Part shown: one piece after another, positions 31,266 through 40,635 of the stretch
Numbering within the stretch: the first letter of the stretch is position 1
Layout: each line of letters starts with the position of its first letter
NCBI RefSeq assembly: GCF_004342725.1
Contig: NZ_SMCP01000005.1
Location: 172,083-236,082 of the forward strand
Direction of reading: 5' to 3'
Origin: Testudinibacter aquarius
GTDB lineage: Bacteria > Pseudomonadota > Gammaproteobacteria > Enterobacterales > Pasteurellaceae
DNA length: 64,000 nucleotides
Made by a program: the position numbers and the translations under genes
Notes under the pieces: generated by a model
What the model was told of the DNA's origin: nothing
Database searches by the model: none
Seen by the model: only the letters and a program-made list of their open reading frames with translations

Positions 31266-32498
31266 ATGCTTAGCCATAACTTAGATGATTTAATCACTTC
31301 TGCCGAGCGCATCCTTTTGTTGCAAGGACCCATTGGGCATTTTTTTCAAAATTTTGCGCAATGGTTACAATCTCAAGGTAAAACGGTATATAAAATCAAC
31401 TTCAATGCGGGTGATGAATATTTTTATCCCAATACACTCGAAAATACTTTTGCCTATCGTGATTCGCTCGAACAATTTTCTGGTTATTTAACCCGTTTTT
31501 GCCGTGAACATCAAATCGATGCCTTAGTCTGTTTTGGCGACAATCGACATTACCACAAAATTGCCAAAAAAATTGCTACCGCATCCAAGTTGTCGTTTTG
31601 GGTGTTTGAAGAGGGCTATTTCCGCCCGGATTACATCACGTTGGAAAAAGACGGCGTCAATGCCTTTTCAACCATTCCACACGAAGCTGATTTTTTTATC
31701 CATCGTTGTCCTCAAGCGGTCGAACCACCAAAACCACAAAAAGTGGCACAAGGCTTTGTTCCAATGGCAAAACTGGCAATCGGTTATTATCGCAAGGCGT
31801 ATTTAAACCGAGCGCAATATCCACACTATCGCCATCACCGTATTCTGAACGTGTTGTATTACATTAAATTATGGCTGATTTCAGGGATTAAGCGCTTCAG
31901 TTACATGATTCGCGATCACTCCTTCGCCAAAAAAGTGGAACAAGGGCATTTTGGTAATTTCTATATTCTGCCATTGCAAGTGTATGACGATAGCCAAATA
32001 AACGTGCACAGTGACTATAGCAGCGTAGCACAATTTCTGCGTGAAGTGCTGGACTCCTTTGCCCAAACAGCACCGGATAATTTAAGTTTGATTGTGAAAC
32101 ACCACCCGATGGATCGCGGCTTTATTGATTACCAACAGGTGATCAATGAATATAAAGCTCGTTATTCCCATTTAAACACTCGCTTATATTATATTCACGA
32201 TGTGCCGATGCCGGTTTTCTTGCGTTATGGCAAAGGCATGGTCACCCTGAATAGCACCAGCGGCATTTCCGCACTGCTTCACGCGATGCCGGTCATCACC
32301 TTGGGGCGTGCCCATTACAATATTCCCGGTTTAACCTATCAGGGAAAATTGGACAATTTTTGGCATACCCCCGAAAAACCCAATATGAAACTGTTCTCTG
32401 CCTATCGCCGTTTTCACCTTAACAAAACCCAGCTGAACGGCAGTTTTTATAACCGGGTGATTTTGCGTTATCCGTATTATCCACAAAACGAAAGCTGA
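31266..32498 (+). CDS. kpsS: capsule Kdo-linker initiating transferase KpsS (PhyB/HcsB/LipB-like)
   Basis: Protein of 410 residues that adds the first beta-Kdo to phosphatidylglycerol for capsule anchoring. It has the same motif set as KpsC once only: LLLQGPIGHFFQNFAQWL, FEEGYFRPDYITLEKDGVN, KHHPMDRG and VTLNSTSGISALLHAMPVITLG. It pairs with kpsC upstream. It converges on the Slam gene with only 19 bp between stop codons and no hairpin between them. Confidence 0.92.
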   Translation: MLSHNLDDLITSAERILLLQGPIGHFFQNFAQWLQSQGKTVYKINFNAGDEYFYPNTLENTFAYRDSLEQFSGYLTRFCREHQIDALVCFGDNRHYHKIAKKIATASKLSFWVFEEGYFRPDYITLEKDGVNAFSTIPHEADFFIHRCPQAVEPPKPQKVAQGFVPMAKLAIGYYRKAYLNRAQYPHYRHHRILNVLYYIKLWLISGIKRFSYMIRDHSFAKKVEQGHFGNFYILPLQVYDDSQINVHSDYSSVAQFLREVLDSFAQTAPDNLSLIVKHHPMDRGFIDYQQVINEYKARYSHLNTRLYYIHDVPMPVFLRYGKGMVTLNSTSGISALLHAMPVITLGRAHYNIPGLTYQGKLDNFWHTPEKPNMKLFSAYRRFHLNKTQLNGSFYNRVILRYPYYPQNES

Positions 32499-32517
32499 CT
32501 TCTGCCCTTGCTGCTCC

Positions 32518-33996
32518 TTAAAACTCTTTAGAGAACGTCAACCGCACTTGCTTATTCTGGTTGGTATGAATCGGGATATTCGAGCGGTTATCGCTGTAAT
32601 GAAACGATAAACGTGGCGAAAAGCCTCGCCATGACCAGTCACGCTTTAAAATATCGGCACTTACATTCCAGCGTTTATCTTGGCGCTGAGTGCGAAAAAA
32701 CGGATCGGCAGCAAGATAACGGGTCGTGGTATAAGACAAATGTCCGCCGAGCGTCAGTTGTTGAAAATCAAAATGGTGCCGAATACCACTTTGCCAACTC
32801 AACGTGCGGTAAGCGTAGCTCTTTTCCGCAGCCCGATTGAAGCCTTGCTGCACACCCCAATAGTAACTGGTGCGACCTTGCGAAAGATGGATTAGTTTTG
32901 CTGTTGCCCAATGTTGCCAGCCACGCATATAGTCAAACTGCGGACGGTAGTGTAACTGCTGTGATTCCCACGATAGCGCAAGTCGCCAATCCGGCTGGAT
33001 ACGCCAGCTGTAGTCCAAACGCAACACGCCGCCGTGGTATAACCCTTTGTGTTGATACAACACATGATGTCCGCCCAGTGCAACATCCAGCGAATGTCCT
33101 TGCTGTGTGCCGAAACTGCGCCCCAGCATCAAACGGCTGACCGTTTGATCATTCGATTTATTAGGGAAATCCGAATGTAGCAGCGCACCGCTAACGAACC
33201 ATTGATATTGCTGTCCGAAACGCTTTTCAGCGTTAATTCCCCATTGCACTCCAAGCCCACGCTTTGCCTTGCTGGATTCAGTCAGAAAATACTCTTTGCC
33301 GTCTAGGATAAAAGATTGACGGCTACTGCCCTGATTAATATTACTGCTTGGTACCAGTGAAAAATGGAAGTTCAAATAAGTGGTTTGATCTTTGAGGTGT
33401 TGCAATCTTGAAAACACATTATTTTCCACCGCTTGCGGCAACTTTTGACTGAGCGCCAGATTAAATTGGTATTCTGCCGCTTTAATATCACCGGATTTTG
33501 CCAGCGCATTTGCCAGCTCTAAACGTGGGCGGTGCAAGCTACTGTCGATTGCCAACATCTTGCGGTAATAGCTGACCGCACTTTGCCATGCTTGCTGCTG
33601 CTCGGCAATTTGTCCTGCCAAAAACAGTCCATGCAGAGAGGGGGGAATATGATTTATTAGCGGTGTCAACGCTTGTTTTGCTGCCTGCCACTCGCCTTTT
33701 TTCATCTGTTGCAATACTGTCGGCAAAATGTGTTGTTCTAATTTCAAGAGCTGTTGTGTTGGCGCTGCCGTGTGTACCGCACTTGGTGTCGGCACACTGT
33801 TGTCATGCTGATATTGCTGTGGTTCAGGTAAATTGTTGAGTTGGTAAATCGGCAGATCTTGCTGATTGAGCGCCGATGATTCAGCCGCTGTCGCAGGGAT
33901 AGCGCCGATAAAAAGTGCGGTAACCAAAAGTGCGGTCAAAAATCTGTTGTTACGCAAATCATAAAACAGGGCATAAAAAATTGAGGATAAACACAT
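32518..33996 (-). CDS. Slam-type surface lipoprotein assembly modulator (DUF560)
   Basis: Outer-membrane translocator of about 492 residues that moves specific lipoproteins to the cell surface. The signal peptide ends near IPATAAES. A periplasmic helical TPR-like domain follows (about residues 60-200; GEWQAAKQALTPLI, GQIAEQQQAWQSAVSYYRKML, LANALAKSGDIKAAEYQF). A C-terminal beta-barrel of about 14 strands ends VRLTFSKEF. This architecture and length match neisserial Slam1/Slam2. I start at ATG 33996 because the upstream extension runs into repeat DNA and would destroy the signal peptide. It is last of three minus-strand genes after a TonB-dependent receptor and a surface lipoprotein, which should be its client. 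Confidence 0.9.
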   Translation of the reverse strand: MCLSSIFYALFYDLRNNRFLTALLVTALFIGAIPATAAESSALNQQDLPIYQLNNLPEPQQYQHDNSVPTPSAVHTAAPTQQLLKLEQHILPTVLQQMKKGEWQAAKQALTPLINHIPPSLHGLFLAGQIAEQQQAWQSAVSYYRKMLAIDSSLHRPRLELANALAKSGDIKAAEYQFNLALSQKLPQAVENNVFSRLQHLKDQTTYLNFHFSLVPSSNINQGSSRQSFILDGKEYFLTESSKAKRGLGVQWGINAEKRFGQQYQWFVSGALLHSDFPNKSNDQTVSRLMLGRSFGTQQGHSLDVALGGHHVLYQHKGLYHGGVLRLDYSWRIQPDWRLALSWESQQLHYRPQFDYMRGWQHWATAKLIHLSQGRTSYYWGVQQGFNRAAEKSYAYRTLSWQSGIRHHFDFQQLTLGGHLSYTTTRYLAADPFFRTQRQDKRWNVSADILKRDWSWRGFSPRLSFHYSDNRSNIPIHTNQNKQVRLTFSKEF

Positions 33997-34043
33997 AATC
34001 CTATCCGGTTGAAATATCAAAATTAAATGTTGCCAGCAATTTA

Positions 34044-34260
34044 GAGGGGTAATGTCCCTTAGACTGCTGACAAAGGTTAAAATACACAATTAATATTGTA
34101 AAAGTAGGGACGGATTATATATCCGCCCGTTTGCAAAGTGCGACATAAGCAATTAATTAATAAAGGAAAAATGTAAAGCTCGGTTCGGGTGGATATATAA
34201 TCTGCCCCTACTTTGCCTCATCAAATATCTTTGTCAATAATCTGAGGGGCAATGCCCCTC
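34044..34260. repeat. family-2 palindromic element flanked by duplicated hairpins (slp-slam gap)
   Basis: The element runs from AGACTGCTGACAAAGG (34061) to CTTTGTCAATAATCT (34229-34243). Its interior is an imperfect palindrome with GTAGGG and GATTATATATCC arms on both sides. It is bracketed by GAGGGGTAATGTCCCTT (34044-34060) and GAGGGGCAATGCCCCTC (34244-34260), a 17-bp direct repeat with 3 differences that is itself a hairpin. The right-hand hairpin probably terminates transcription after the lipoprotein gene. The element fills most of the 309-bp gap before the Slam gene. Confidence 0.85.
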
Positions 34261-34305
34261 ATTTGCACTCAGCTACTTTGTGGCTGTAACGCTGAAAGTG
34301 CGGTT

Positions 34306-35499
34306 TTATTCGCGTCTGGCACCAAAACCACCTAGGTAGTTTTCAGTTTTATCTGCATTGCTGACCCCAAACACGCCGCCGGCTTCATCGGCTTGAGGGC
34401 CATAGAAACGTCCGTCAACCTGCCCGCTCATGGTTTTGTCTGCAGTTTCAATATTGCCTTTGAAGGTGGCGCTACCACTATTCCAAACCGCTTTGCCGGA
34501 TAAATCTAAATTGTCGGCGGCTGTTGCTTGATCGCTTTCCCAAGTATAAGTCTTGGTGTTGCTGGTGGCGAACTCCAGTTCACGTTTGCCAAAATCGGCT
34601 TTGATCGTCACATCGGAGGTGATCAAATCAATAGAAGCCGCTTTATGATTGGTTCCGCTGGAAATCCCTTTATACTCCGCACTGCCGCTGGTCGGTAGTT
34701 CCGCTGCTGTGGTTTGTTGTCCCAAACTTTGATAGACAGATTCCGCTTCAATGTTGCCGGTCGCTTTGAATTTGCCGTAAGTCTGGTAGTTCCAATTTGC
34801 CACTGCCGGATCACGGAAAAAGTAAGTTGGGCTGGCATTGCTGCTATAAACCGCACCATATTGTCCGCCGGCTTTCAATCCCGCATCGTACCTATCTTCG
34901 GCATCTAAATCCCCCTTCCCATATTCAGTAGTATGATGAATTTTATCACCCAGCTTATGGCTAAAGATTTCGTAAGGTCCAGTTGCCCCAGTTAGAATTG
35001 CTGACAGCTTGCCATCTGTGGTATAAAAAACTTTGCGAATACCAGCAAAAGTCTGTCGAGTACCAACTTTTTTCACACCATATTCAACTCGCATGGTCGA
35101 TTCATTATCCACGGTGTCTTTGTGCAACCGGACAATTGGCGACGTATATTCGTTATACGCAAAATCTTTCGGCAAGAACTCGCCAGCCTTCGGCGTGTTT
35201 TTATTCGCCGCCGGTAGCGGGGCCACAGGTCCTTCCGGTTCTGGCTGCGGATTAGGTTCAGGCGTTGGTTCCGGTGTTGGAATCGGCTCCGGTACCGGAA
35301 TTGGTTCAGGCACCGGAATTGGTGTCGGAGTTGGGGTCGGTGATGGTGTTGGTGATGGTGTTGGCTTTGGTTGCACCACCACCGGAGGTTCATTGCCTGT
35401 CACACCGCCATTACCACCACAGGCAGTCAAGGTGAACATAGCTGCGATTGCCAGTGCAACACAACTGTAAGGTGCACGGATAAACGTTATTTTTTTCAT
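34306..35499 (-). CDS. Slam-dependent surface lipoprotein, TbpB-like single lobe on a Pro-rich stalk
   Basis: Lipoprotein of 397 residues. The signal peptide ends in the lipobox LTAC with lipidated Cys27, then GGNGG. Residues about 40-90 are a proline-rich stalk of PTPSP, PVPEPIP and PEPTPEP repeats. The rest (about 110-397) is a single beta-rich lobe with the handle/barrel look of the TbpB family. It ends GGVFGVSNADKTENYLGGFGARRE, the typical closing strand of TbpB-type barrels. Bilobed TbpB is far longer, so this resembles the HpuA/hemophilin-size class. It lies between the receptor (39 bp upstream) and the Slam gene. Host ligand unknown: transferrin, haemoglobin or another iron carrier. 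Confidence 0.85.
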   Translation of the reverse strand: MKKITFIRAPYSCVALAIAAMFTLTACGGNGGVTGNEPPVVVQPKPTPSPTPSPTPTPTPIPVPEPIPVPEPIPTPEPTPEPNPQPEPEGPVAPLPAANKNTPKAGEFLPKDFAYNEYTSPIVRLHKDTVDNESTMRVEYGVKKVGTRQTFAGIRKVFYTTDGKLSAILTGATGPYEIFSHKLGDKIHHTTEYGKGDLDAEDRYDAGLKAGGQYGAVYSSNASPTYFFRDPAVANWNYQTYGKFKATGNIEAESVYQSLGQQTTAAELPTSGSAEYKGISSGTNHKAASIDLITSDVTIKADFGKRELEFATSNTKTYTWESDQATAADNLDLSGKAVWNSGSATFKGNIETADKTMSGQVDGRFYGPQADEAGGVFGVSNADKTENYLGGFGARRE

Positions 35500-35538
35500 A
35501 TTCTGATAATTCCTTATTTTTTATAAATTGGCATAGCG

Positions 35539-38253
35539 TTAAAAAGCAAATTCGACACTTAGGGCATAATTTCGTCCCGGTGCAGTCAGGCGGTCATAGC
35601 CCACCCCATCGACTTCTGCCACCACACCGGTAGTCAAGCCTGCAATACCGGTTTGGCGTAATGACTCCCAGGTCACATACTTGCTGTTGGTTAAGTTATA
35701 AATGCCACCGCGTAGCGTAACGTTTTTGCCTAGCTCTACATAGCCGACCCAATCCCAGGTATACCAAGATTTACTTAATACATTGACGACGGAAATATCC
35801 CTTGATTGACGAATATCAATATTGGGAAGTTTGCTGACCAACTCACTGGCTTTTTTGCCATCGGAGCGAGTAAAACGTATTCCGCTGCCCCACTTACCGG
35901 ACGGCGCGTCGTAATCCAAGCCCAACACCGTTTTTGCCGGCTGTAACGTATCCATTGCATAGCTGGTTTCTAGCATATTGGAGCTATCACCGGACAGTTT
36001 GCCAAGCTTTTTAGGATAGACTTTGCTATAGGCAGCACTGCCACTCAGCCCTTCCGGAAGCACGCTCCACAACGCATGGAAATCAACGACCCCACGAATA
36101 TTGAAACCTTCGGCATAAGCTTTGGTTTGGTTGCCGTAGTATTGCAAACCAATTTCTCGCGGTTCATTAAAATTCGCAGCCGTCTTAGCTTTTAAGGTGA
36201 TAAAATTAGTGTATTCAGAACGGAAAACATTGACATTGATATAGCCTACATTGCCATGGATATCGACACCAACCTCCTGATTAAAGGCTTTTTCCGCCTG
36301 AATTTTCTCTCGGCTTAAGGGACGGCTATATTTCTTTTCAAAATGGCGCTGACCATTGGTGCCATACATTTCCTGTGCGTTAGGTACACGGAAGCCTGTG
36401 CTGGCTTTATAACTCAAACTGATATTATCGGTCAGATTTAGTCCGACACCGGCAGACCATGACAGACTGCTGTACTTATCATTGGCAAAGTAAGGCCACG
36501 AAGAGTGATATTTATATTCGTCATAACGAATCCCCCCGTTCAAATCAATATATTGATTCAGTTTCCAGTGATTGCTCAGCCCAATATAGTAATTTTTACC
36601 ATTGATTGGGTGATAAATATCATCATGTAAAGTATCAACAATCTGCGTTTTCCCTTCAAATGCTGGGTTACAACCAAAACGCTTATCGGCATGGCAAGGA
36701 TGGTCATCCGGTACCTTCAAGGCATATTCGCGACGTTTATAACGATCCAGTAAGCGATACTCGGAATACCCTAAGCCGGCAAGCAGATCAATTTCATGCT
36801 TAATGCCCCAATACTCCAGGCTTTTACTGCCACTGAAACGAACACGTTTATTTTGCTCAGTCAAACGGGCAACATTTTGACGCTGGTGTTGGTATTCAAC
36901 AAAGCTGGAACCGATATTATCCTGACGCTGGAAAAGCTCACAGTCTCTATTCGGCTTATCGCCAATCAAAGTGCAACCTGCGGTAGTGTGGATCGAAGTA
37001 ATATGCGTTTTCTCTTCATCAATCTCCAATTTTGCGGTGTCTAGCCAGCTGTTGCGATTTTCAGATTGATATTGATAAAACACGCCGACCCTGTTTTTCT
37101 CATGGATATGATCGACAAATTTATAAAATGGGAACAACATCCGATAGATGTAGCTGTGTCGAGTAGCACTTGGATCGGCATCTCGGAAATTGCGGAAGTA
37201 AGGCCGCTGACGGTTAGCACGATCATCAATTTCATATTTTTGTTGAGTATCTTCAAATACAAAACCGACGGTGTGTTCCGGTGTCAAGTCATATTGAAAT
37301 TTCCCAAACCAAGAATCTGAACGATAGTCCATTGGGTTAGCGGCATTGCGGGTTGTTCCGTAAACCTCATTCGGTGATAAATCCATACTTTGAACACAAG
37401 CAGAAGGGTGCGCTCTGCCAATACAATATTCACCTTGCGGGAAATGATCCGGTCTGGTGGCATCTGTCCACCCTGCATTTCTCAAATCTTCGTATTGTTT
37501 ATCGGTCGGGAACATTCTGTTCAGTGTTTGGTTCGGCGTTTTTGGATGGGATTTGATTTCATGCCCATCACGTCGGGTATATTGCAATAATGCAGAGAAG
37601 CCACCGGCACGCCCCGCAGCCGCAATCGAGTTGCCCCAACGCTCATCTTTGCTGGCATAGCTGTTTTTAATGTTGAGCCCCCAATTTTGGCCGGGCTTAA
37701 TCACATCGTCAGGTTCTTTGGTCACAAACATCACCGAGCCGCCCAATGCACCATTGCCGCCCATCACCGAATTCGCACCTTGGCTAATCTCGACTGCTTT
37801 GATATTTTCAAATTCGATCTCATTTTTCGCGCCGCTAAAGCCTTCTGAATAGCTAGAACGAGGCATAAAATTTTGTGCTTGTGAAATGCCGTCGACCGAA
37901 ATTGCCACCCGATCTTTGTCCACACCACGGATCGAATACCCCGCCGAAGCACCGGAACCTTGTTCATTAACGGCAATACCCGGATCATAACGCGTCAAAT
38001 CCCGAATATCATTGACCTGTTCTTTTTTGAGCTGCTCTGCATTTTTAACAACACGGCTGATGCTACGCTGCGATTTACTGGTTTCGCTCAACTTTCCGAC
38101 TACTTGAATTTCATCCAGTACAGCACCTTCCTCCGATTCAGCAGCATAAGCAGCAAATGGTAAAGCAAGGTGTCCGCCAAAGAGGGCTATAGCCACTATC
38201 TTTGATAGTGGCTTCATTTTAAAATGAAGTAATTTGGGTTGATTAATTTTCAT
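35539..38253 (-). CDS. TonB-dependent receptor, TbpA/haemoglobin-receptor class
   Basis: Outer-membrane receptor of 904 residues for iron or haem taken from a host protein. A signal peptide (to about residue 38) is followed by a TonB box region, LDEIQVVGK. The plug domain has LRDLTRYDPGIAVNEQGSGASAGYSIRGVDKDRVAISVDG, whose wording is close to TbpA/LbpA plugs. The 22-strand barrel has long cysteine-containing loops (C-x-IGRAHPSAC, CTLIGDKPNRDCELF, CHADKRFGC) and a terminal Phe. Length and motifs fit TIGR01786-type haemoglobin/transferrin/lactoferrin receptors. It is first of the receptor-lipoprotein-Slam unit, with Fur-like boxes upstream. Which ligand it binds cannot be read from sequence. 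Confidence 0.92.
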   Translation of the reverse strand: MKINQPKLLHFKMKPLSKIVAIALFGGHLALPFAAYAAESEEGAVLDEIQVVGKLSETSKSQRSISRVVKNAEQLKKEQVNDIRDLTRYDPGIAVNEQGSGASAGYSIRGVDKDRVAISVDGISQAQNFMPRSSYSEGFSGAKNEIEFENIKAVEISQGANSVMGGNGALGGSVMFVTKEPDDVIKPGQNWGLNIKNSYASKDERWGNSIAAAGRAGGFSALLQYTRRDGHEIKSHPKTPNQTLNRMFPTDKQYEDLRNAGWTDATRPDHFPQGEYCIGRAHPSACVQSMDLSPNEVYGTTRNAANPMDYRSDSWFGKFQYDLTPEHTVGFVFEDTQQKYEIDDRANRQRPYFRNFRDADPSATRHSYIYRMLFPFYKFVDHIHEKNRVGVFYQYQSENRNSWLDTAKLEIDEEKTHITSIHTTAGCTLIGDKPNRDCELFQRQDNIGSSFVEYQHQRQNVARLTEQNKRVRFSGSKSLEYWGIKHEIDLLAGLGYSEYRLLDRYKRREYALKVPDDHPCHADKRFGCNPAFEGKTQIVDTLHDDIYHPINGKNYYIGLSNHWKLNQYIDLNGGIRYDEYKYHSSWPYFANDKYSSLSWSAGVGLNLTDNISLSYKASTGFRVPNAQEMYGTNGQRHFEKKYSRPLSREKIQAEKAFNQEVGVDIHGNVGYINVNVFRSEYTNFITLKAKTAANFNEPREIGLQYYGNQTKAYAEGFNIRGVVDFHALWSVLPEGLSGSAAYSKVYPKKLGKLSGDSSNMLETSYAMDTLQPAKTVLGLDYDAPSGKWGSGIRFTRSDGKKASELVSKLPNIDIRQSRDISVVNVLSKSWYTWDWVGYVELGKNVTLRGGIYNLTNSKYVTWESLRQTGIAGLTTGVVAEVDGVGYDRLTAPGRNYALSVEFAF

Positions 38254-38979
38254 TGTAATACCTAAGATTGTACAAAATGCTTAGGCTATGAATAGGTTAT
38301 CAATACCGACAAATAATCTTGTCGATTTGAAATCCCACTTCATAGCCTATGCTTGCTAGTTTTAATATATTGTTTAATAGTTTCATTAATGATAACTATT
38401 AGCATTATCATAAATGATAACTAGGCTATTAACCAAATGATTTTATTATTTATTTAAAAATAGATATAAATTTGTGAAGTGGATCAAATAAAATAAATAA
38501 AATTACAAAACTTCACTCCAAATTCTCAATAAGAATAATCTTCATATAAAACAGTAAGTTAATTCTTTAACCCATTTTCTTATAATTTAAATTCTGCCTG
38601 ATAATAAACCGCACTTTTCACTTTGCTACTGATATAAAATCCCTTTTGCGCTGCCGTTTTGAGCAAGCTTCAATCTTCAGTTGTGACTTAGTTCTCACTT
38701 TCTACAAAACATTTTATTTTTCTCGGGATTCTTATTGACCCTATCCGAATGGAGAATTATGATAGCTACACTTCATGATATTTTTATCATGGATAAAAAC
38801 ACTTCATGAATTTATGTTTCATGGAGTTTATAAATTCACATCTCTTATCTTGTATTGCATACATAAATGGTGAATCAGCCGCAGGTCGGAGATGGGCTTA
38901 ACGTTTATTACGACTTATCGATAAACAGATAGAAATATTAAACAGACACTTAAGCACAAACAAAACAGGAGCGTTGCAT
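38254..38979. other. 726-bp intergenic region, iron regulation and ABC-importer promoter
   Basis: No gene. The left part holds the receptor promoter and Fur-like boxes (38390-38421). The right part holds CATGAT / ATCATG inverted repeats (38773-38790) and a direct repeat ACACTTCATGA (about 38768 and 38800), possible operator sites for the ABC importer. A ribosome binding site AGGAG lies at 38967-38971. The centre is strongly AT-rich with a single uptake signal near 38610. Confidence 0.6.
38390..38421. promoter_or_regulatory. tandem Fur-like boxes upstream of the receptor operon
   Basis: TGATAACTATTAGCA (38390-38404) matches the 7-1-7 Fur consensus at 12 of 14 defined positions. ATTATCA (38404-38410) and TGATAAC (38415-38421) follow in helical phase. 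Such overlapping arrays are typical of strongly iron-repressed receptor genes. Confidence 0.65.
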
Positions 38980-40563
38980 ATGACTACATCACATAACGAA
39001 TCACGCCGTCATTTTATGAAACTTATGGGCGGTGTTGGTGCCGGACTGGCATTCTCAGGAACGTTAGGAACTTTCACCAACCCGGCTTTTGCTAAAGCCG
39101 CGACTTCAGGTAGTATCGAAGCCGGAATTGCTTATCCACTATCAACCGGTTTCGACCCGTTAACCTCCAGTGGTGCATCGTCTTATGCCGCTAACCTGCA
39201 TATTTTTGAAGGCTTAGTGGATCTGCACCCTGCTACCCGCAAGCCTTACTTAGCGCTAGCCGGTGCTGAACCGGTGCAAGTTGACGACACCACTTGGCAC
39301 ATCACCTTACGTGACGGCGCAACATTCCACGACGGAAAACCGGTTACTACTGAAGATGTGGTTTACTCCTTCGAGCGTGTCTTGAACCCTGACAACAAAT
39401 CCTTGTTTGCCCAGTTCATCCCATATATTGACAAAGTTACCGCTCTTGATGCCAAAACAGTGGAATTTAAACTGAAATATCCATTTGCTTTATTCAATGA
39501 CCGCTTGACTATCGTTAAAATTGTACCGAAACATGTGATCGAAGCCGTTGGTGCAGCTAAATTTGATGCCGAGCCAGTTGGCTCCGGTCCATTTAAATTT
39601 GTTTCTGCGGTGAAAGATGATCGTATCGTGTTTGCAGCGCACGACAGCTATAACGGTATCTATCCGGCACAAGTGAAAGACATGACTTGGTTCTTACTGT
39701 CTGATGACTCCGCCCGTGTTACCGCACAAGAGTCTGGCCGTACCCAAGCGATGGAAAGTGTGCCATATTTGGATGTCACTCGCCTACAAAAACGCCAAAC
39801 GGTTGAATCTGTGCAATCTTTCGGTTTACTGTTCCTGATGTTCAACTGCGAAAAAGCACCGTTTGATAATCCAAAAGTGCGTCAAGCATTACACTACGGT
39901 TTAGACACCCAAGCCCTAATCAATACCGCCCTGATGGGTAACGCAGAACCTGCGACCTCATTCCTGCAAACCACTCACGCCGATTATGTGAAAGCCTCAA
40001 CGCAGTATGACTATGACGTGAAAAAAGCAGAAGCGTTATTGAAAGACGCCGGTGTCACCAATTTGTCATTCAAACTGTTGGCAACCGATCACTCTTGGGT
40101 GAAAGACTGCGCCCCATTAATTTTAGAGTCTTGGAATAAAATCCCGGGCGTGAAAGTTACCTTAGAACACTTACAATCCGGTGCGTTATATGGCCAAGCT
40201 ATCCCATCCGGTGATTTTGGTGTGGTGATTGCCCCGGGCGATCCGTCTGTATTCGGTAACGACGTTGACTTGTTGATGAGCTGGTGGTATCGCGGTGATG
40301 TTTGGGCGAAAAACCGCTATCGTTGGAGCAATACGCCAGAATATGCCAAAGTGCAAGTGCTGTTAGACGACGCTGTTAAAGCGAAAACGAATGATGAAGC
40401 GAAGAAAATTTGGAGCGAAGCCATCAATATCATCGCTGATCAAGTTCCGCTTTATCCTCTGTTCCACCGCAAACTGCCTACCGCGTGGGATGCGAAAAAA
40501 CTCAGCGACTTCCAACCATTACCAACAACCGGTTTGTCTTTCATCGGCACCGGTCGCAAATAG
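38980..40563 (+). CDS. ABC importer substrate-binding protein (peptide/nickel family 5), Tat-exported
   Basis: Periplasmic binding protein of 527 residues. Start ATG 38980 is chosen because AGGAG lies 8 bp before it. The N-terminus has a twin-arginine motif (SRRHFMKL, Arg9-Arg10) and a hydrophobic stretch ending NPAFA|KAA, so it is exported folded through Tat, which is uncommon for this family. Family 5 core: [53 protein letters not shown] and [15 protein letters not shown]. The two permeases and ATPases follow. Peptides, glutathione, nickel chelates and opines are all possible ligands. Confidence 0.88.
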   Translation: MTTSHNESRRHFMKLMGGVGAGLAFSGTLGTFTNPAFAKAATSGSIEAGIAYPLSTGFDPLTSSGASSYAANLHIFEGLVDLHPATRKPYLALAGAEPVQVDDTTWHITLRDGATFHDGKPVTTEDVVYSFERVLNPDNKSLFAQFIPYIDKVTALDAKTVEFKLKYPFALFNDRLTIVKIVPKHVIEAVGAAKFDAEPVGSGPFKFVSAVKDDRIVFAAHDSYNGIYPAQVKDMTWFLLSDDSARVTAQESGRTQAMESVPYLDVTRLQKRQTVESVQSFGLLFLMFNCEKAPFDNPKVRQALHYGLDTQALINTALMGNAEPATSFLQTTHADYVKASTQYDYDVKKAEALLKDAGVTNLSFKLLATDHSWVKDCAPLILESWNKIPGVKVTLEHLQSGALYGQAIPSGDFGVVIAPGDPSVFGNDVDLLMSWWYRGDVWAKNRYRWSNTPEYAKVQVLLDDAVKAKTNDEAKKIWSEAINIIADQVPLYPLFHRKLPTAWDAKKLSDFQPLPTTGLSFIGTGRK

Positions 40564-40635
40564 CCCAAAGCCATTCCGCAGGTATCGCAAGATACCTGCG
40601 TTTCTTAACTCATTGCTTTATTTGGAGATAACCAT

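Noticed and set aside
35033..35470. Plus-strand frame with a Gly/Val/Ser-rich repeat protein
   Set aside because: It is the antisense of the Pro-rich stalk of the surface lipoprotein; the repeat character comes from the stalk codons.
35539..38253. Calling the receptor tbpA outright
   Set aside because: The plug resembles TbpA, but the partner lipoprotein is not a bilobed TbpB, so transferrin is only one of several possible ligands.
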